Of a stretch of DNA of 64,000 nucleotides, positions 52,295 through 61,935 are shown in pieces (positions within the stretch are counted from its first letter, which is position 1; every line of letters begins with the position of its first letter). Origin of the DNA: Microlunatus antarcticus (GTDB lineage Bacteria; Actinomycetota; Actinomycetes; Propionibacteriales; Propionibacteriaceae). The notes below the pieces were generated by a model. The model searched no databases and was not told where the DNA came from. It saw only the letters and a list, made by a program, of their open reading frames with translations. The stretch is from positions 3,596,001-3,660,000 of the forward strand of contig NZ_JACHZG010000001.1 in the NCBI RefSeq assembly GCF_014193425.1, read 5' to 3'. Position numbers and translations under genes: made by a program.

Positions 52295-54130
52295 CTAGGT
52301 CCTGACGCCGACGCGGTAGCTGCGGGTGTCGCTCTGCGCGCCCGTCACGTAGTTGACCGACCACACGTCGACGAAACGGGTCGCCGTGGGGTCTCTCGGG
52401 GGCGCGAACGTGCAGTCCGCCACCGTCCCTCCCCCGGCCAGCCGCCGCCGCTCGCACGACCAGCCCTTCGGCGCCGACGCGATCGGGACGCCGTTCGCGT
52501 CGCGCCAGCGGAAGTACAGGTTGACGGGGGTGCCCTGCAGGTCCCATGCCCCCGGCTGCAGGGTCACCTGCTCCCCCACAGTCGCCTCGACCCGTGATCC
52601 GCTCGCCGGCGTCGCCACGCTCCACCGCGGCTTGTCGTCCACGTCCGGCGTCGGGGTGGGGTCGACGAGCAGCACCCGCGCGGTGTCGAAGCCGAGGCTC
52701 TGCCGGGCGACGAGCAGGTCGGACCCCACGGGAGCCCACTGCGAGCCCTGCCCGAGGACGAGGGGTCCCAGCAGGACGTGGCGGCGCAGGTCGACGAGGT
52801 ACGACTCGCACCCCCGGCCGAAGGGGTAGCAGATCGCGGCGCCGGTGAAGCGGCCCGACGCCGAGGAGTTGCGTCCGGAGCCCTCGTCGCCCGGCCCCGA
52901 GTAGCAGCCGCGCGGAGGGGGCGGGCCGAACAGGCTGACCGTGTTGGTCGCCGGCGACCACTGCCGCAGCGACGAGCACCCGCCGGGCCCGACGCCCACG
53001 TAGGCCGTGCTGTCGTCCACCCACGCGCCACCTCGCACGAAGCGGTTGCTCGTGTCGCGGTAGGTGGCCGTCGCGACCGCGCCGTTGGACACGTCCAGAT
53101 AGCGGTAGGTCTGCGCCGCCGCGCTCTGGAACAGCACCCAGCGCCCGTCCTTCGAGGCGTGCGGGGCGTTGACCGACGTGATCTGGGTGACCTGGTCGGT
53201 CCTGCGGTCCCAGAGGAGCCCGCCACCGCCGTCTTTGTAGCCGAGCACCCGCCGGGAGTCGCGGCCGAGGAACAGCATGTAAGCGGGCCGGCCCGCCTCG
53301 GCCGGCAGCGCGTCGAACGTCCCCGTGCTGAAGTCGTACACCTGCCCCGGCCCGGGGTTCGCGATCACCGCCACGCCGTCCCGGGACCACTGCGCCCCGA
53401 AGTCGATGTACAGGTCCGGCACGACCCGGCACGAGGTCCCCGAGCCGAAGCATGCTCCAGTGCCGGTGTCCCAGTTCCAGCCACCCGCGCGGGCCGTGAA
53501 GTTCTGCCCCTTCGGCGCCCACGTCTGGAAGTCGACGTGCACGTCGGTCCTGGACAGCGGGAGGCTGACCCCGGTCCTGCGGTCGTAGACGTAGCCGGCG
53601 GTCCGCGCTCGGTCGACGGGCGGGGCCGGACGGCTGTCCGAGCGTCCGGTGAAGGCCAGGAGCTGTCCGTCCGCGGAGAGCGCGGGGGCGATCTCGTAGG
53701 CGGACCGGCCGAACACGTGGGCGTCGGGGGCCAGGACGGTCACCTGGCCCGTGCCCGCGTCCCACGCGTACACGGTGATGTCCCCGGCGGCTGCGTTCAC
53801 CTGCCAGGAGATCGTGTCGGCAGCGTCCGCCCAGCGGGGCAGGGCCGCGTCGCAGACGACCCGGGCGTGCTGCAGGTCCACCGGCCGGTGCCCGGCCACG
53901 TCGTACAGCCGGAGGTCGCAGCGGTCACCGGCGTGAGCGAGATAGGCGTAGTACCCACCGCCGGGGCTGAAGCCCGGGCGCCCGTCGGCCACCGCTAGGC
54001 CCAGGTCGGCGACGACCCGGCCGACACCCACCTCCGGGGCCGGGGCGGCCGCCGCGGTCGGGGTGAGGCCGAGCCACACCGCCGGGCCGCAGAGCACCAG
54101 GGCCACCGTCCAGCGCCACCATCTCGTCAT
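52295..54130 (-). CDS. Secreted propeller-like protein, paralogue 2 of 3
   Basis: 611 aa, same plan as its neighbours: signal peptide (about 1-29, TPTAAAAPA), propeller repeats (SADGQLLAFTGRSDSRPAPP, WSRDGVAVIA), the shared GPGGCSSLRQWSPATNTVSL, extra Cys pairs around GAAICYPFGRGCESYL, and the C-terminal Ig-like module with GWSCERRRLAGGGTVADCTF and VTGAQSDTRSYRVGVRT. ATG at 54130. Paralogue 1 follows 8 bp downstream, paralogue 3 ends 147 bp upstream. Not a transporter or enzyme by any motif I can see. Confidence 0.82.
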   Translation of the reverse strand: MTRWWRWTVALVLCGPAVWLGLTPTAAAAPAPEVGVGRVVADLGLAVADGRPGFSPGGGYYAYLAHAGDRCDLRLYDVAGHRPVDLQHARVVCDAALPRWADAADTISWQVNAAAGDITVYAWDAGTGQVTVLAPDAHVFGRSAYEIAPALSADGQLLAFTGRSDSRPAPPVDRARTAGYVYDRRTGVSLPLSRTDVHVDFQTWAPKGQNFTARAGGWNWDTGTGACFGSGTSCRVVPDLYIDFGAQWSRDGVAVIANPGPGQVYDFSTGTFDALPAEAGRPAYMLFLGRDSRRVLGYKDGGGGLLWDRRTDQVTQITSVNAPHASKDGRWVLFQSAAAQTYRYLDVSNGAVATATYRDTSNRFVRGGAWVDDSTAYVGVGPGGCSSLRQWSPATNTVSLFGPPPPRGCYSGPGDEGSGRNSSASGRFTGAAICYPFGRGCESYLVDLRRHVLLGPLVLGQGSQWAPVGSDLLVARQSLGFDTARVLLVDPTPTPDVDDKPRWSVATPASGSRVEATVGEQVTLQPGAWDLQGTPVNLYFRWRDANGVPIASAPKGWSCERRRLAGGGTVADCTFAPPRDPTATRFVDVWSVNYVTGAQSDTRSYRVGVRT

Positions 54131-54277
54131 GGTCGGTCGTCCTCGGGGAGAGTCTGGACGCGCGCGGGGACGCGGTGCTCTCATCGTGCTCTCAGGCCGG
54201 AGGGCCGTCAACGGGTCGGGCTGGTCTGTCACTCCCGTGGGAGTCGGACGGCCAGCAGAACGCCCGGCTCCGGTCGG

Positions 54278-56095
54278 CTACGTCCCGACCTCGACCCGGT
54301 AGCTGCGGGTGTCGCTCTGCGCACCTGTCAAGTAGTTGACGGCCCACACGTCCACGTCGCGCACCTCGGTGCGGGGCGAGGTCGGCGCGTAGGTGCACCT
54401 TGCCTGCGTGGCACCGGCGGCGAGCCGCTGCCGGTCGCAGGTCCAGCCCACCGCCGCCGACCTCACCGGCACGCCCGCGGCCGTGCGCCAGCGGAAGTAC
54501 AGGTTCACCGGGGTCCCCTGCAGATCGGAGGCGCCGATCTGCAGCTGTGCTCGTTGACCGGGCACCACGCGGAAGGTCGACCCGTTCGCCGGGGTCGCCG
54601 CGCTCCAGCGCGGCTGGTCGTCGACGTCGGGCACCGGGGTCGGGTCGACGAGCAGCACCCGCTCGGAGGTCCCCGTGTCGTCCGTGCGGACCGCGAGCAC
54701 GTCCGGCCCGGCGGGCGCCCACTCGAGCGGCTCGCCGGTCATCGGTACCAGGACGTGCCGCCGCAGGTCGACGAGGTAGGGGTCGCCCAGGCTCAGCTGG
54801 TGGGGGTGCGTCACGTAGACGTTCTTGAACCGGCCCGAGGACGAGGAGGAGGGACCGAGCTCCGGTGCCAAGGCGAGGTAACAGCTCTGGAGCCCCGGCG
54901 GGCCGTACAGGCTCACCGTGTTGGTGATCGGCGACCACTGCCGCAGCGAGGAGCACCCGCCCGGCCCCGTCGCGAGGTAGGAGGCGCTGTCGGCGGTCCA
55001 GGCGTTGCCGCTGAGGCGCTGGTCGTGCGAGCTGCGGAACGTGGCCGGTTGCGACCGGCCGGTCGTGACGTCGTAGGAGCGGTAGGCGTCCGGCGCCGTG
55101 TCCTGGTAGAGGACGAACCTCCCGTCCGGGGACGGGCGAGGGGGCTCCGTGGACGCGATCGTGTGGAGGCTGCCGGTCCGGCGGTCCCACAGCACGCCGC
55201 CCACCTTCGTCTGGGCGAGCAGCCGGTCGGCGGTGGAGCCGAGGAAGTAGGCGTACGAGATGTTGCCCGTCCCCCGGGGTATCGGGGTCAGCGCGTCGTC
55301 GGTGTAGTCGTACACCACGCTGAAGGCCACCGTCCCCGCACCGCCCAGCAGGGCCGTCCCGTCGCCGGACCACGACCAGCCGTGGGAGTCGGGGCTCACG
55401 GCGCCGCAGGAGCTTCCCGAACCGAAGCAGGACCCGAACCCGCTGCTGGCGGGGACGTGCGTCGAGGCCACGAAGTGATGTCCTACCGGCGCCCACGACC
55501 GGAACGTGACGGAGAGGCCGGCGTGCGACAGCGGCAGGCTGACCCCGGTCGTCCGGTCGAACACGTACCAGTTCAGGCCGTAGTCACCCGCGACGGGGGA
55601 AGGGTGGCTGTCCGAGCTGCCGGCGAAGGCCAGGTAGCGGCCGTCGGCAGACAGGTTCAGTGCGACCTGCACCTGGGCGTCGGTTGCCAGCTGGGACACC
55701 TGCGCGGAAGCGGCGTCCCACGCCCAGGCCGTGAGGTCGGGGCGAGCGATGCCCACCTGCCACCACAAGGTGTCGGCGTGCGCGGCCCAACGGGGGAGGA
55801 AGCACGCGTCCAGCGTGTGCGTCAGGGGGACCTGCGCCCGCGCCTGCAGGTCGTACACGTGGACGGCGCACCCGCCGTCGGGGAGACGTACGAGGTAGCC
55901 GTAGTAGCGACCGTCGAAGCTGAAGCCCGACTTCCCCTCGGCCGGGACGACGACCCCGAGGTCGGCGATCACGCGACCCAGCCCGGCCGAAGGCGTGTCG
56001 GCCCGAGCATCGGGGACTGGAGCGAGGACCGCCCCCGCGCCGCACAGCAGGAGGGCCGCGGCCCACGCGAGCATCCAACGCAGCCATCGGGTCAC
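54278..56095 (-). CDS. Secreted propeller-like protein, paralogue 3 of 3
   Basis: 605 aa, GTG start. Signal peptide (about 1-32, VPDARADTP), propeller-like repeats (SADGRYLAFAGSSDSHPSPV), the shared GPGGCSSLRQWSPITNTVSL and the C-terminal module (PDVDDQPRWSAATPANGSTF ... GWTCDRQRLAAGATQARCTY ... LTGAQSDTRSYRVEVGT). More diverged than the other two in the middle. First in transcription order, so probably the oldest or founding member of the tandem set, though that is speculation. Confidence 0.82.
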   Translation of the reverse strand: MTRWLRWMLAWAAALLLCGAGAVLAPVPDARADTPSAGLGRVIADLGVVVPAEGKSGFSFDGRYYGYLVRLPDGGCAVHVYDLQARAQVPLTHTLDACFLPRWAAHADTLWWQVGIARPDLTAWAWDAASAQVSQLATDAQVQVALNLSADGRYLAFAGSSDSHPSPVAGDYGLNWYVFDRTTGVSLPLSHAGLSVTFRSWAPVGHHFVASTHVPASSGFGSCFGSGSSCGAVSPDSHGWSWSGDGTALLGGAGTVAFSVVYDYTDDALTPIPRGTGNISYAYFLGSTADRLLAQTKVGGVLWDRRTGSLHTIASTEPPRPSPDGRFVLYQDTAPDAYRSYDVTTGRSQPATFRSSHDQRLSGNAWTADSASYLATGPGGCSSLRQWSPITNTVSLYGPPGLQSCYLALAPELGPSSSSSGRFKNVYVTHPHQLSLGDPYLVDLRRHVLVPMTGEPLEWAPAGPDVLAVRTDDTGTSERVLLVDPTPVPDVDDQPRWSAATPANGSTFRVVPGQRAQLQIGASDLQGTPVNLYFRWRTAAGVPVRSAAVGWTCDRQRLAAGATQARCTYAPTSPRTEVRDVDVWAVNYLTGAQSDTRSYRVEVGT

Positions 56096-56186
56096 GGCAG
56101 CCGTCCCAGGAGAAGAACCACGCCGGGCTACGTAGTCGGTTCATCCTGCGCCCGCCCGGACCCGCCGTCAACGGGCCGAGCCCGAC

Positions 56187-57305
56187 TCAGGTCAGCCGGT
56201 GCACCGCGGCGTCGACGCGCTCGTCGGTCGCGGTGAGCGCGAACCGCACGTGCTGGCGTGCCGCCGCCCCGTAGAAGTCGCCGGGGGCGACGAGGATGCC
56301 CCGTTCGGCGAGCCAGGCGAGCGTTGTCCGGCTGTCCTCACCGCGCGTGGCCCAGAGGTAGAGGCCGGCCTCGGAGTGGTCGATCCGGAACCCGGCGGCC
56401 TCGAGCGCCGGCCGCAGCCGGGCCCGGCGGTCGGCGTACCGCTCGCGCTGCACCTCGACGTGCGCGGTGTCGGCGAGCACGGCGACCATGACGTCCTGCA
56501 CGGGCCGCGGCACGAGCATCCCCAGGTGCTTGCGGACCTCGAGCAGCTCACCGACCAGCGCTGGGTCCCCGGCCACGAAGCCGGCGCGGTAGCCGGCCAG
56601 GTTGGACCGCTTGGAGAGCGAGAACAGGGCGAGCAGACCGTCGTGGCTGTCCCCCGCGACGTCCGGGTGGAGCACCGAGACGGGGTCGGCCTCCCAGCCG
56701 AACTCGCCGTAGCACTCGTCCGACGCCACGATGGCGCCGTGCGCGCGGGCCCAGGCGACGCGTTCCGCGAGCACCGACGGCGCGAGCACCTCGCCCGTCG
56801 GATTGGAGGGCGAGTTGAGCCAGACCAGCGCCGGGCGGACGCCCTCGGCGTCGAGCCGGGTCAGGTCGTCGCAGGCCACGCCGCGCGCGCCGGAGACCTG
56901 CACGCCGGCTTCGTACGTCGGGTAGGCGGCCTCCGGGTAGACGACGACGTCGTCGGGACCCAGCCCGAGCAGCGTCGGGAGCCAGGCGACCAGCTCCTTG
57001 CTCCCGATCAGCGGCAGCGTCGCCTCGGGGAGCACGGTGGCGCCCCACCGCCGGTCGAGGTAGTCCGAGAAGGCCTGCCGCAGCGCCGGCGTGCCGGAGG
57101 TGAGCGGGTAGCCCGGGCTGTCGGCGCCGGCGGACAGCGCCCGCTGCGCCACCTCGGGCGTCGGGTCGACCGGGGTCCCGATGGAGAGGTCGACGACCCC
57201 GCCCGGGTACGCGAACGCCGTCGCCCGCGCGGTGGCGAGCGTGTCCCAGGGGAAGTCCGGCAGCCCCGCGCCGAGGCCGCGACGCGCTGAGGTGGTCGAG
57301 CTCAT
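56187..57305 (-). CDS. dapC: Succinyldiaminopimelate transaminase
   Basis: 372 aa fold-type I PLP aminotransferase. It forms N-succinyl-LL-DAP in the lysine pathway. The PLP Lys lies in SLSKRSNLAGYRAGF, the Asn/Asp pocket in WLNSPSNPTGEVL and the YPEAAYPTYE strand is present. Length and motifs match actinobacterial DapC. It starts within one base of the fdxA stop, as the ferredoxin-dapC pair does in mycobacteria. Confidence 0.92.
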   Translation of the reverse strand: MSSTTSARRGLGAGLPDFPWDTLATARATAFAYPGGVVDLSIGTPVDPTPEVAQRALSAGADSPGYPLTSGTPALRQAFSDYLDRRWGATVLPEATLPLIGSKELVAWLPTLLGLGPDDVVVYPEAAYPTYEAGVQVSGARGVACDDLTRLDAEGVRPALVWLNSPSNPTGEVLAPSVLAERVAWARAHGAIVASDECYGEFGWEADPVSVLHPDVAGDSHDGLLALFSLSKRSNLAGYRAGFVAGDPALVGELLEVRKHLGMLVPRPVQDVMVAVLADTAHVEVQRERYADRRARLRPALEAAGFRIDHSEAGLYLWATRGEDSRTTLAWLAERGILVAPGDFYGAAARQHVRFALTATDERVDAAVHRLT

Positions 57306-57632
57306 CTACTCGGCGTGCTCCTGCGGCGGGAGGGCGGCGACGAGCGGGTGGTCGGCGTCGATGACGCCCATCTTGGCGGCGCCGCCCGGCGAGCCGATCT
57401 CGGAGAAGAACTGGACGTTCGCGTCGTAGTAGCCCTTCCACTCCTCGGGCGTGTCGTCCTCGTAGAAGATCGCCTCGACGGGGCAGACCGGCTCGCAGGC
57501 ACCGCAGTCGACGCACTCGTCGGGGTGGATGTAGAGCATCCGCTTGCCCTCGTAGATGCAGTCGACCGGGCACTCCTCGACGCAGGCGCGGTCCTTGAGG
57601 TCGACGCAGGGCTGGGCGATGACGTACGTCAC
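57306..57632 (-). CDS. fdxA: Seven-iron ferredoxin
   Basis: 108 aa. Cys9, Cys17 and Cys50 fit a [3Fe-4S] cluster and Cys21, Cys40, Cys43 and Cys46 a [4Fe-4S] cluster, as in FdxA/FdxC; Cys25 is the extra free Cys. Motifs CVEECPVDC and CVDCGACEPVCP. GTG at 57632 follows AGGAG at good spacing; upstream codons are not ferredoxin-like. Soluble electron carrier; it may serve P450s or other reductases. Confidence 0.94.
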   Translation of the reverse strand: MTYVIAQPCVDLKDRACVEECPVDCIYEGKRMLYIHPDECVDCGACEPVCPVEAIFYEDDTPEEWKGYYDANVQFFSEIGSPGGAAKMGVIDADHPLVAALPPQEHAE

Positions 57633-57782
57633 GAAAAGGCTCCTCGATGAGGCGGTGCCCGTCGACCCGGTCATCGGGTCGGCGTCGGGCAGGGGCGTTG
57701 CTGGCAGGTTCTGGCTCCTAGTATCGCGCCTGACCGCCCGACGGGGCGGGACCGGTCAGCCAGCGGGAGGGTGAGACTCGCC

Positions 57783-58796
57783 ATGCAGCCTGCGAACGGC
57801 ACCGAGGGCCTGCGGACGGCCGGGCCCGGAGAACGCTGGGTGCTCCGCGTCCGGCAGACCGACGGCTCGGCCTCAGACCTGGTCGGCTGGCTGGTCGGGA
57901 TCGACCGGAACGACGGGTCCGACGGGGCCGGCGAGGAGGTCGCGGTCGTGGACGGTGCGGTCGACCCCGCGGTGGCCGGGGACGAGGCGCCGAGGTGGCG
58001 CGTCCCCCTGACCGACGTGGTCGTCGCCCGTCGTGCGCCCGCAGCCCGCGGGGGGCCGGACGTCGGCCGGACGCCTCCCGACGTGCTCGAGCGGCTCGGG
58101 GTCGAGGCCTGGGCCGTCGAGCTCGAGCCCCTCGGCGACTGGACGCTGCGTGCGGCCTCCGGCTTCACCGGACGGGCCAACTCCTGCCTCGCCGTGGGCG
58201 ACCCCGGCCTCCCCGTGCCCGAGGCGGCCGCGGCGATCGAGGCGTACGCGGCGGCGCACGGCATCGCGCCGATGGCCCAGGTCGTCACCGGCTCCGACGA
58301 GGACGCGGCCCTGCGGGCGGCCGGGTGGGCGGAGACGTACGTCGCGACCGACGTCCTCGCGACCCGGCTCGCCGACCTCCTCGGCGACCGACCGGCCGAC
58401 CCGCGCGTCGGCGTGGACGAGGAGCTCACCGACGCGTGGCGGGCGGCGTTCGACGCCTACCGCAGCAGCGACGTCGACCCCGCGGTGGTGACGCGGCTGC
58501 TCGACGGTCGGCGGCCCCGGGCGTTCGCGCGGGTCGAGGTGGACGGCGAGGTGGTCGCCGTCGCGCGTGGGCACCTGTCCGGGGGCTGGCTCGGCGTCGC
58601 CGGGGTCTGGACGCGGCCCGAGCACCGGCGCCAGGGGTTGGGCACCGCGGTGGTGCTGGCTCTCGCGGGCTGGGCGGCCCGGCGCGGCGCCCGCTGGTGC
58701 TACCTGCAGGTCGAGACCGCGAACGGACCCGCGCACGGGGCGTACGCGGCGCTGGGCTTCGTGCACCACCACCGCTACCACTACCTCGCGCCCTGA
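57783..58796 (+). CDS. GNAT-family N-acetyltransferase
   Basis: 337 aa. The C-terminal GNAT domain has the acetyl-CoA loop VWTRPEHRRQGLGTAVVLAL and the end motif VETANGPAHGAYAALGF. The N-terminal half is a larger, degenerate GNAT-like region, suggesting a tandem fold. ATG at 57783 preferred over GTG at 57771. It is divergent from fdxA. Substrate unknown. Confidence 0.85.
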   Translation: MQPANGTEGLRTAGPGERWVLRVRQTDGSASDLVGWLVGIDRNDGSDGAGEEVAVVDGAVDPAVAGDEAPRWRVPLTDVVVARRAPAARGGPDVGRTPPDVLERLGVEAWAVELEPLGDWTLRAASGFTGRANSCLAVGDPGLPVPEAAAAIEAYAAAHGIAPMAQVVTGSDEDAALRAAGWAETYVATDVLATRLADLLGDRPADPRVGVDEELTDAWRAAFDAYRSSDVDPAVVTRLLDGRRPRAFARVEVDGEVVAVARGHLSGGWLGVAGVWTRPEHRRQGLGTAVVLALAGWAARRGARWCYLQVETANGPAHGAYAALGFVHHHRYHYLAP

Positions 58797-58830
58797 CCCC
58801 GCCGACCGAGTCGGCCCCGGGGAGTCGGGA

Positions 58831-59760
58831 TCAGCCCAGACCGGCGAACAGGTCGTCGGCCCACACGCCGCCGTCGGCGCCGTCGGGCTTGGCCGGGAAC
58901 GGGGTCCCCGCGGCGAAACGGTAGAACTCGTGCGACCACATGCTGTCGACCGACATCTTGCCGCCGGCGAAGAACGTCCCGTCCGGGCGGATCTGGGTGG
59001 CGTGGGCGCGCATGGCGTCGAGCTTCTGCGCGACGTACGCGGTCCCGTCGACCACGGCCGCGATGTCGGCGTCGGACGACACCATCGGCAGGTCGCCGGC
59101 GTCGTCCCAGCCCGCGAACGTCTCGGTGTCCCCCGCCTCGCGCAGCTGCTTGATCATCGCGCTCATCCGGGAGGCGCTCATGGTGCTCCACAGGACGCGG
59201 GCGACGGTCCACGGCTCACCCAGGTCGGGGCGGTAGCCGGGCACGCCGGCGAGGAGGTACCCGTACATGGCGACGCGGTGCGCCTGCACGTGGTCAGGGT
59301 GGCCGTAGCCGCCTATCTCGTTGTACGCGACCAGCACCTGCGGCCGACGGTCGCGGATCAGCGCGACGACCTCGTTCGAGGCCTCGAGCAGGTCGGCGGT
59401 CCAGAAGATCCCGTCGCGCAGCACGTCGCGGGCGATCGCGCGGCCCTGGTCGTCGTACGCCATCCCGGAGTCGCGGAAGCGGCCGTCGCCGCCGAGCCGG
59501 ACGAAGTCGGTCACGCCGAGGTGACTCATCGCCTCGGTCAGCTCCTTCAGCCGCTGCGGCGCGAGGGCGTCCTCGTGCTCGGCGTCGAGGTGGACGAGCT
59601 CGGGGATCAGCACCTCGCCCTCCTCGCCCAGGGTGCAGGTGACGAGGGTGACGCGGCCGCCGTCGGCGACGGTGCGGGCCATCGTGACGCCGTTGCCGAT
59701 CGTCTCGTCGTCGGGGTGGGCGTGGACGAGCATCAGGCGGCGGTCGTGCGGAGGAATCAC
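58831..59760 (-). CDS. mshB: N-acetyl-GlcN-inositol deacetylase (mycothiol synthesis)
   Basis: 309 aa zinc deacetylase of mycothiol biosynthesis. The metal motif HAHPDDETIGNG gives His15 and Asp18; the third ligand is in GGYGHPDHVQAHR. LVTCTLGEEGEVLIPEL matches MshB more than the amidase Mca. GTG at 59760 has AAGG 8 bases upstream. Shows the organism makes mycothiol, typical of Actinomycetota. Confidence 0.92.
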   Translation of the reverse strand: MIPPHDRRLMLVHAHPDDETIGNGVTMARTVADGGRVTLVTCTLGEEGEVLIPELVHLDAEHEDALAPQRLKELTEAMSHLGVTDFVRLGGDGRFRDSGMAYDDQGRAIARDVLRDGIFWTADLLEASNEVVALIRDRRPQVLVAYNEIGGYGHPDHVQAHRVAMYGYLLAGVPGYRPDLGEPWTVARVLWSTMSASRMSAMIKQLREAGDTETFAGWDDAGDLPMVSSDADIAAVVDGTAYVAQKLDAMRAHATQIRPDGTFFAGGKMSVDSMWSHEFYRFAAGTPFPAKPDGADGGVWADDLFAGLG

Positions 59761-59845
59761 GCCGGACACCTTAGGCGGGCACGGCGTACGCGGGCGACAG
59801 CACGAGCGCCACGAACCTGGACCGGGTCCACCTGCTGACCACGAG

Positions 59846-59927
59846 AAACTGCCGCTGACCACGGCGTATCTGCTGTGGTCGGCGGCAGTTTTTCACGTGA
59901 ACGTGAAAGACCTGTGACTCGAGTGAC
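59846..59927. repeat. Dispersed palindromic repeat, family A, copy 2
   Basis: The hairpin TTTTTCACGTGAACGTGAAA (59889-59908) is preceded by a 17-bp inverted repeat (59846-59862 with 59875-59891, one mismatch). Bases 59868-59927 match 22810-22869 at 52 of 60 positions. It lies just beyond the 3' end of the peptide-transporter operon and upstream of mshB. Confidence 0.78.
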
Positions 59928-59948
59928 AGGGGCGGAGCCCGTATGGCG

Positions 59949-60908
59949 CTAGTTGAGGCGGACGCGGGGGTCGAGGACGGCGTAGAGCATGTCGACGACG
60001 ATGTTCGCGACGACGACCGCGCCGGCGGCGACGATCACGACGCCGATGATCACCGGGGAGTTCTGGTCGTTGATCGCCCGGACGGCCTCGTAGCCCATCC
60101 CGTCGATGCCGAAGACCGACTCGGTCACCACGACGCCGCCGACCAGGACACCGAGGTCGATGCCGAACTGGGTGACGATCGGCGTGAGCGCGCTGCGGAG
60201 GCCGTGACGGTAGACCACGCGCCGCTCGCCGAGGCCCTTGGACCGCGCCGTCCGGATGTAGTCCTCGCCCAGCACGTCGAGCAACGAGCCGCGCGTGAGC
60301 CGTGTGTAGAGCGCCGCCTGGACGAGCGCCAGCGTCAGCCAGGGCAGGATCAGCGACCGGAACCAGGTGAACGGGTCGTCGGCGAGGGCGACGTAGCCGC
60401 CGGGCGGGAAGAACGTGATGCCCGCCAGCGTGAGCTTGAAGTAGAAGAAGTACAGCAGCGTGAGACCGAGGACGAAGGTCGGCAGCGAGTAGAAGAACAG
60501 CGAGAACACCGTCAGCGTCCGGTCCGCCACGGAACGCGGCCGGACGGCGGACACCACCCCGTTCAGGACGCCGAGCACCAGCCAGATCACCGAGGCGCCG
60601 AGCGCGATCGAGAGCGTCTTGGGCAGGGCTGTTGCGATGATCTGGGTCACCGGGACGCTGTGGTAGTAGTCGTAGCCGAGGTTGCCGTGCAGCAGGTTCA
60701 CGATGTAGCGGCCGTACTGGACGTAGATCGGCTGGTCGAGCCCGAGCCGGGCCTTGATCAGCGCGATCGTCTCCGGCGTCGCCTGGCGTCCGGCGAGGTT
60801 CCGTGCGACGTCCGAGGGGTAGACGTAGAACAACGCGAACACGAGCGTGACAACCAGAAAAAGAACGAGAACGCCGAGCAGAACGCGGCGGACGAGGAAG
60901 CGGGCCAT
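59949..60908 (-). CDS. Peptide ABC transporter permease (DppB-like)
   Basis: 319 aa with about six transmembrane helices. The EAA loop is LLDVLGEDYIRTARSKGLGE, typical of DppB/OppB. The N-terminal MARFLVRRVLLGVLVLFLVV matches the family start; ATG at 60908 follows GGAGAAGACCC. Pairs with the next gene. Peptide, nickel or similar solutes are possible. Confidence 0.92.
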   Translation of the reverse strand: MARFLVRRVLLGVLVLFLVVTLVFALFYVYPSDVARNLAGRQATPETIALIKARLGLDQPIYVQYGRYIVNLLHGNLGYDYYHSVPVTQIIATALPKTLSIALGASVIWLVLGVLNGVVSAVRPRSVADRTLTVFSLFFYSLPTFVLGLTLLYFFYFKLTLAGITFFPPGGYVALADDPFTWFRSLILPWLTLALVQAALYTRLTRGSLLDVLGEDYIRTARSKGLGERRVVYRHGLRSALTPIVTQFGIDLGVLVGGVVVTESVFGIDGMGYEAVRAINDQNSPVIIGVVIVAAGAVVVANIVVDMLYAVLDPRVRLN

Positions 60909-60924
60909 GGGTCTTCTCCTCCCT

Positions 60925-61935
60925 TTACTTCTGCAGCATGCGGTCGCCCCGCGGGTCGAAGGCATCGCGGACACCGTCGCCGAGCAGGTTGAAGGCGAGG
61001 GTGAGCAGGAGCAGCAGCAGGCTGGGGAAGGCCAGGAACCAGGGCGCGATCTGGTAGAGACCGCCGGCCTGCGCCTCGGAGATCATGTTGCCCCACGTCG
61101 CCGTCGGGGCCGGGACACCGAGGCCCAGGAAGGACAGCGTGGCCTCGGTGACGATCACCGACGGGATCAGCAGCGTCGCGTAGACGATGATCGGCGCCAG
61201 CACGTTGGGCAGCGCATCGACGAACATGATCCGGGTGCTGCCGGCCCCCAGGGACCGCGCGGCCTCGATGTACTCCCGCTCGCGGATGGACAGCACCTGG
61301 CCGCGGACGATGCGGGCGACCGACGCCCAGCTGAACATCGCGATCACGAAGATCGTGACACCCAGGCTCGCCCCGATGATCGACACCAGCGCGATGGCGA
61401 AGAGCAGGAACGGGAACGCCAGGACGACGTCGATGATCCGCGAGATGATCGTGTCCGCGATCTTGCCGTAGTACCCGGCGATCAGACCGAGCACCACTCC
61501 GACCGCGATGGTGAAGGCGGTGGCGACCACGCCCACGAGCAACGAGATCCGCGCCCCGTAGGCGCACCGGACGAGGATGTCGCGCCCCAGGTCGTCGGTG
61601 CCGAACCAGAACGTGCCGCTCGGGGGCCTCGGCAAACCGTCCGGGGTGAGCCCGACGTCGTTGAACTGCTGATTGGCCCCGTGTCCGGTGAGCACCGCTA
61701 TCAGCGGGGCGAACACCGCGAACAGGACGATCAGCACGATGAACGCGAGCGAGACCATGGCGATCTTGTCGCGACGCAGACGTTCCCAGGCCAGCTGCCA
61801 GGGGCTGCGACCCTGGATACGGGTGGGGCCCTCTTCTGCGCCGCCCCGCCCGTCCAGCGCCACCGCACCGCGGTCGACCGACTCGGCCAGCCGGCCCTCG
61901 GCGGCCTCCGTCGTCCGGAGGGTTTCCTCGCTCAT
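60925..61935 (-). CDS. Peptide ABC transporter permease (DppC-like)
   Basis: 336 aa. A charged N-terminus (about 75 residues), then six helices. [20 protein letters not shown] is the DppC/OppC signature and the EAA loop is [23 protein letters not shown] at 61935 overlaps the stop of the upstream ATPase gene by 4 bp (ATGA), indicating coupling. Confidence 0.92.
   Translation of the reverse strand: MSEETLRTTEAAEGRLAESVDRGAVALDGRGGAEEGPTRIQGRSPWQLAWERLRRDKIAMVSLAFIVLIVLFAVFAPLIAVLTGHGANQQFNDVGLTPDGLPRPPSGTFWFGTDDLGRDILVRCAYGARISLLVGVVATAFTIAVGVVLGLIAGYYGKIADTIISRIIDVVLAFPFLLFAIALVSIIGASLGVTIFVIAMFSWASVARIVRGQVLSIREREYIEAARSLGAGSTRIMFVDALPNVLAPIIVYATLLIPSVIVTEATLSFLGLGVPAPTATWGNMISEAQAGGLYQIAPWFLAFPSLLLLLLTLAFNLLGDGVRDAFDPRGDRMLQK

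Noticed and set aside
50478-53765. A 1095-codon frame suggesting a giant fusion of the propeller proteins
   Set aside because: Its first 490 codons are an out-of-frame shadow of paralogue 2; a proper signal peptide starts at 52286.
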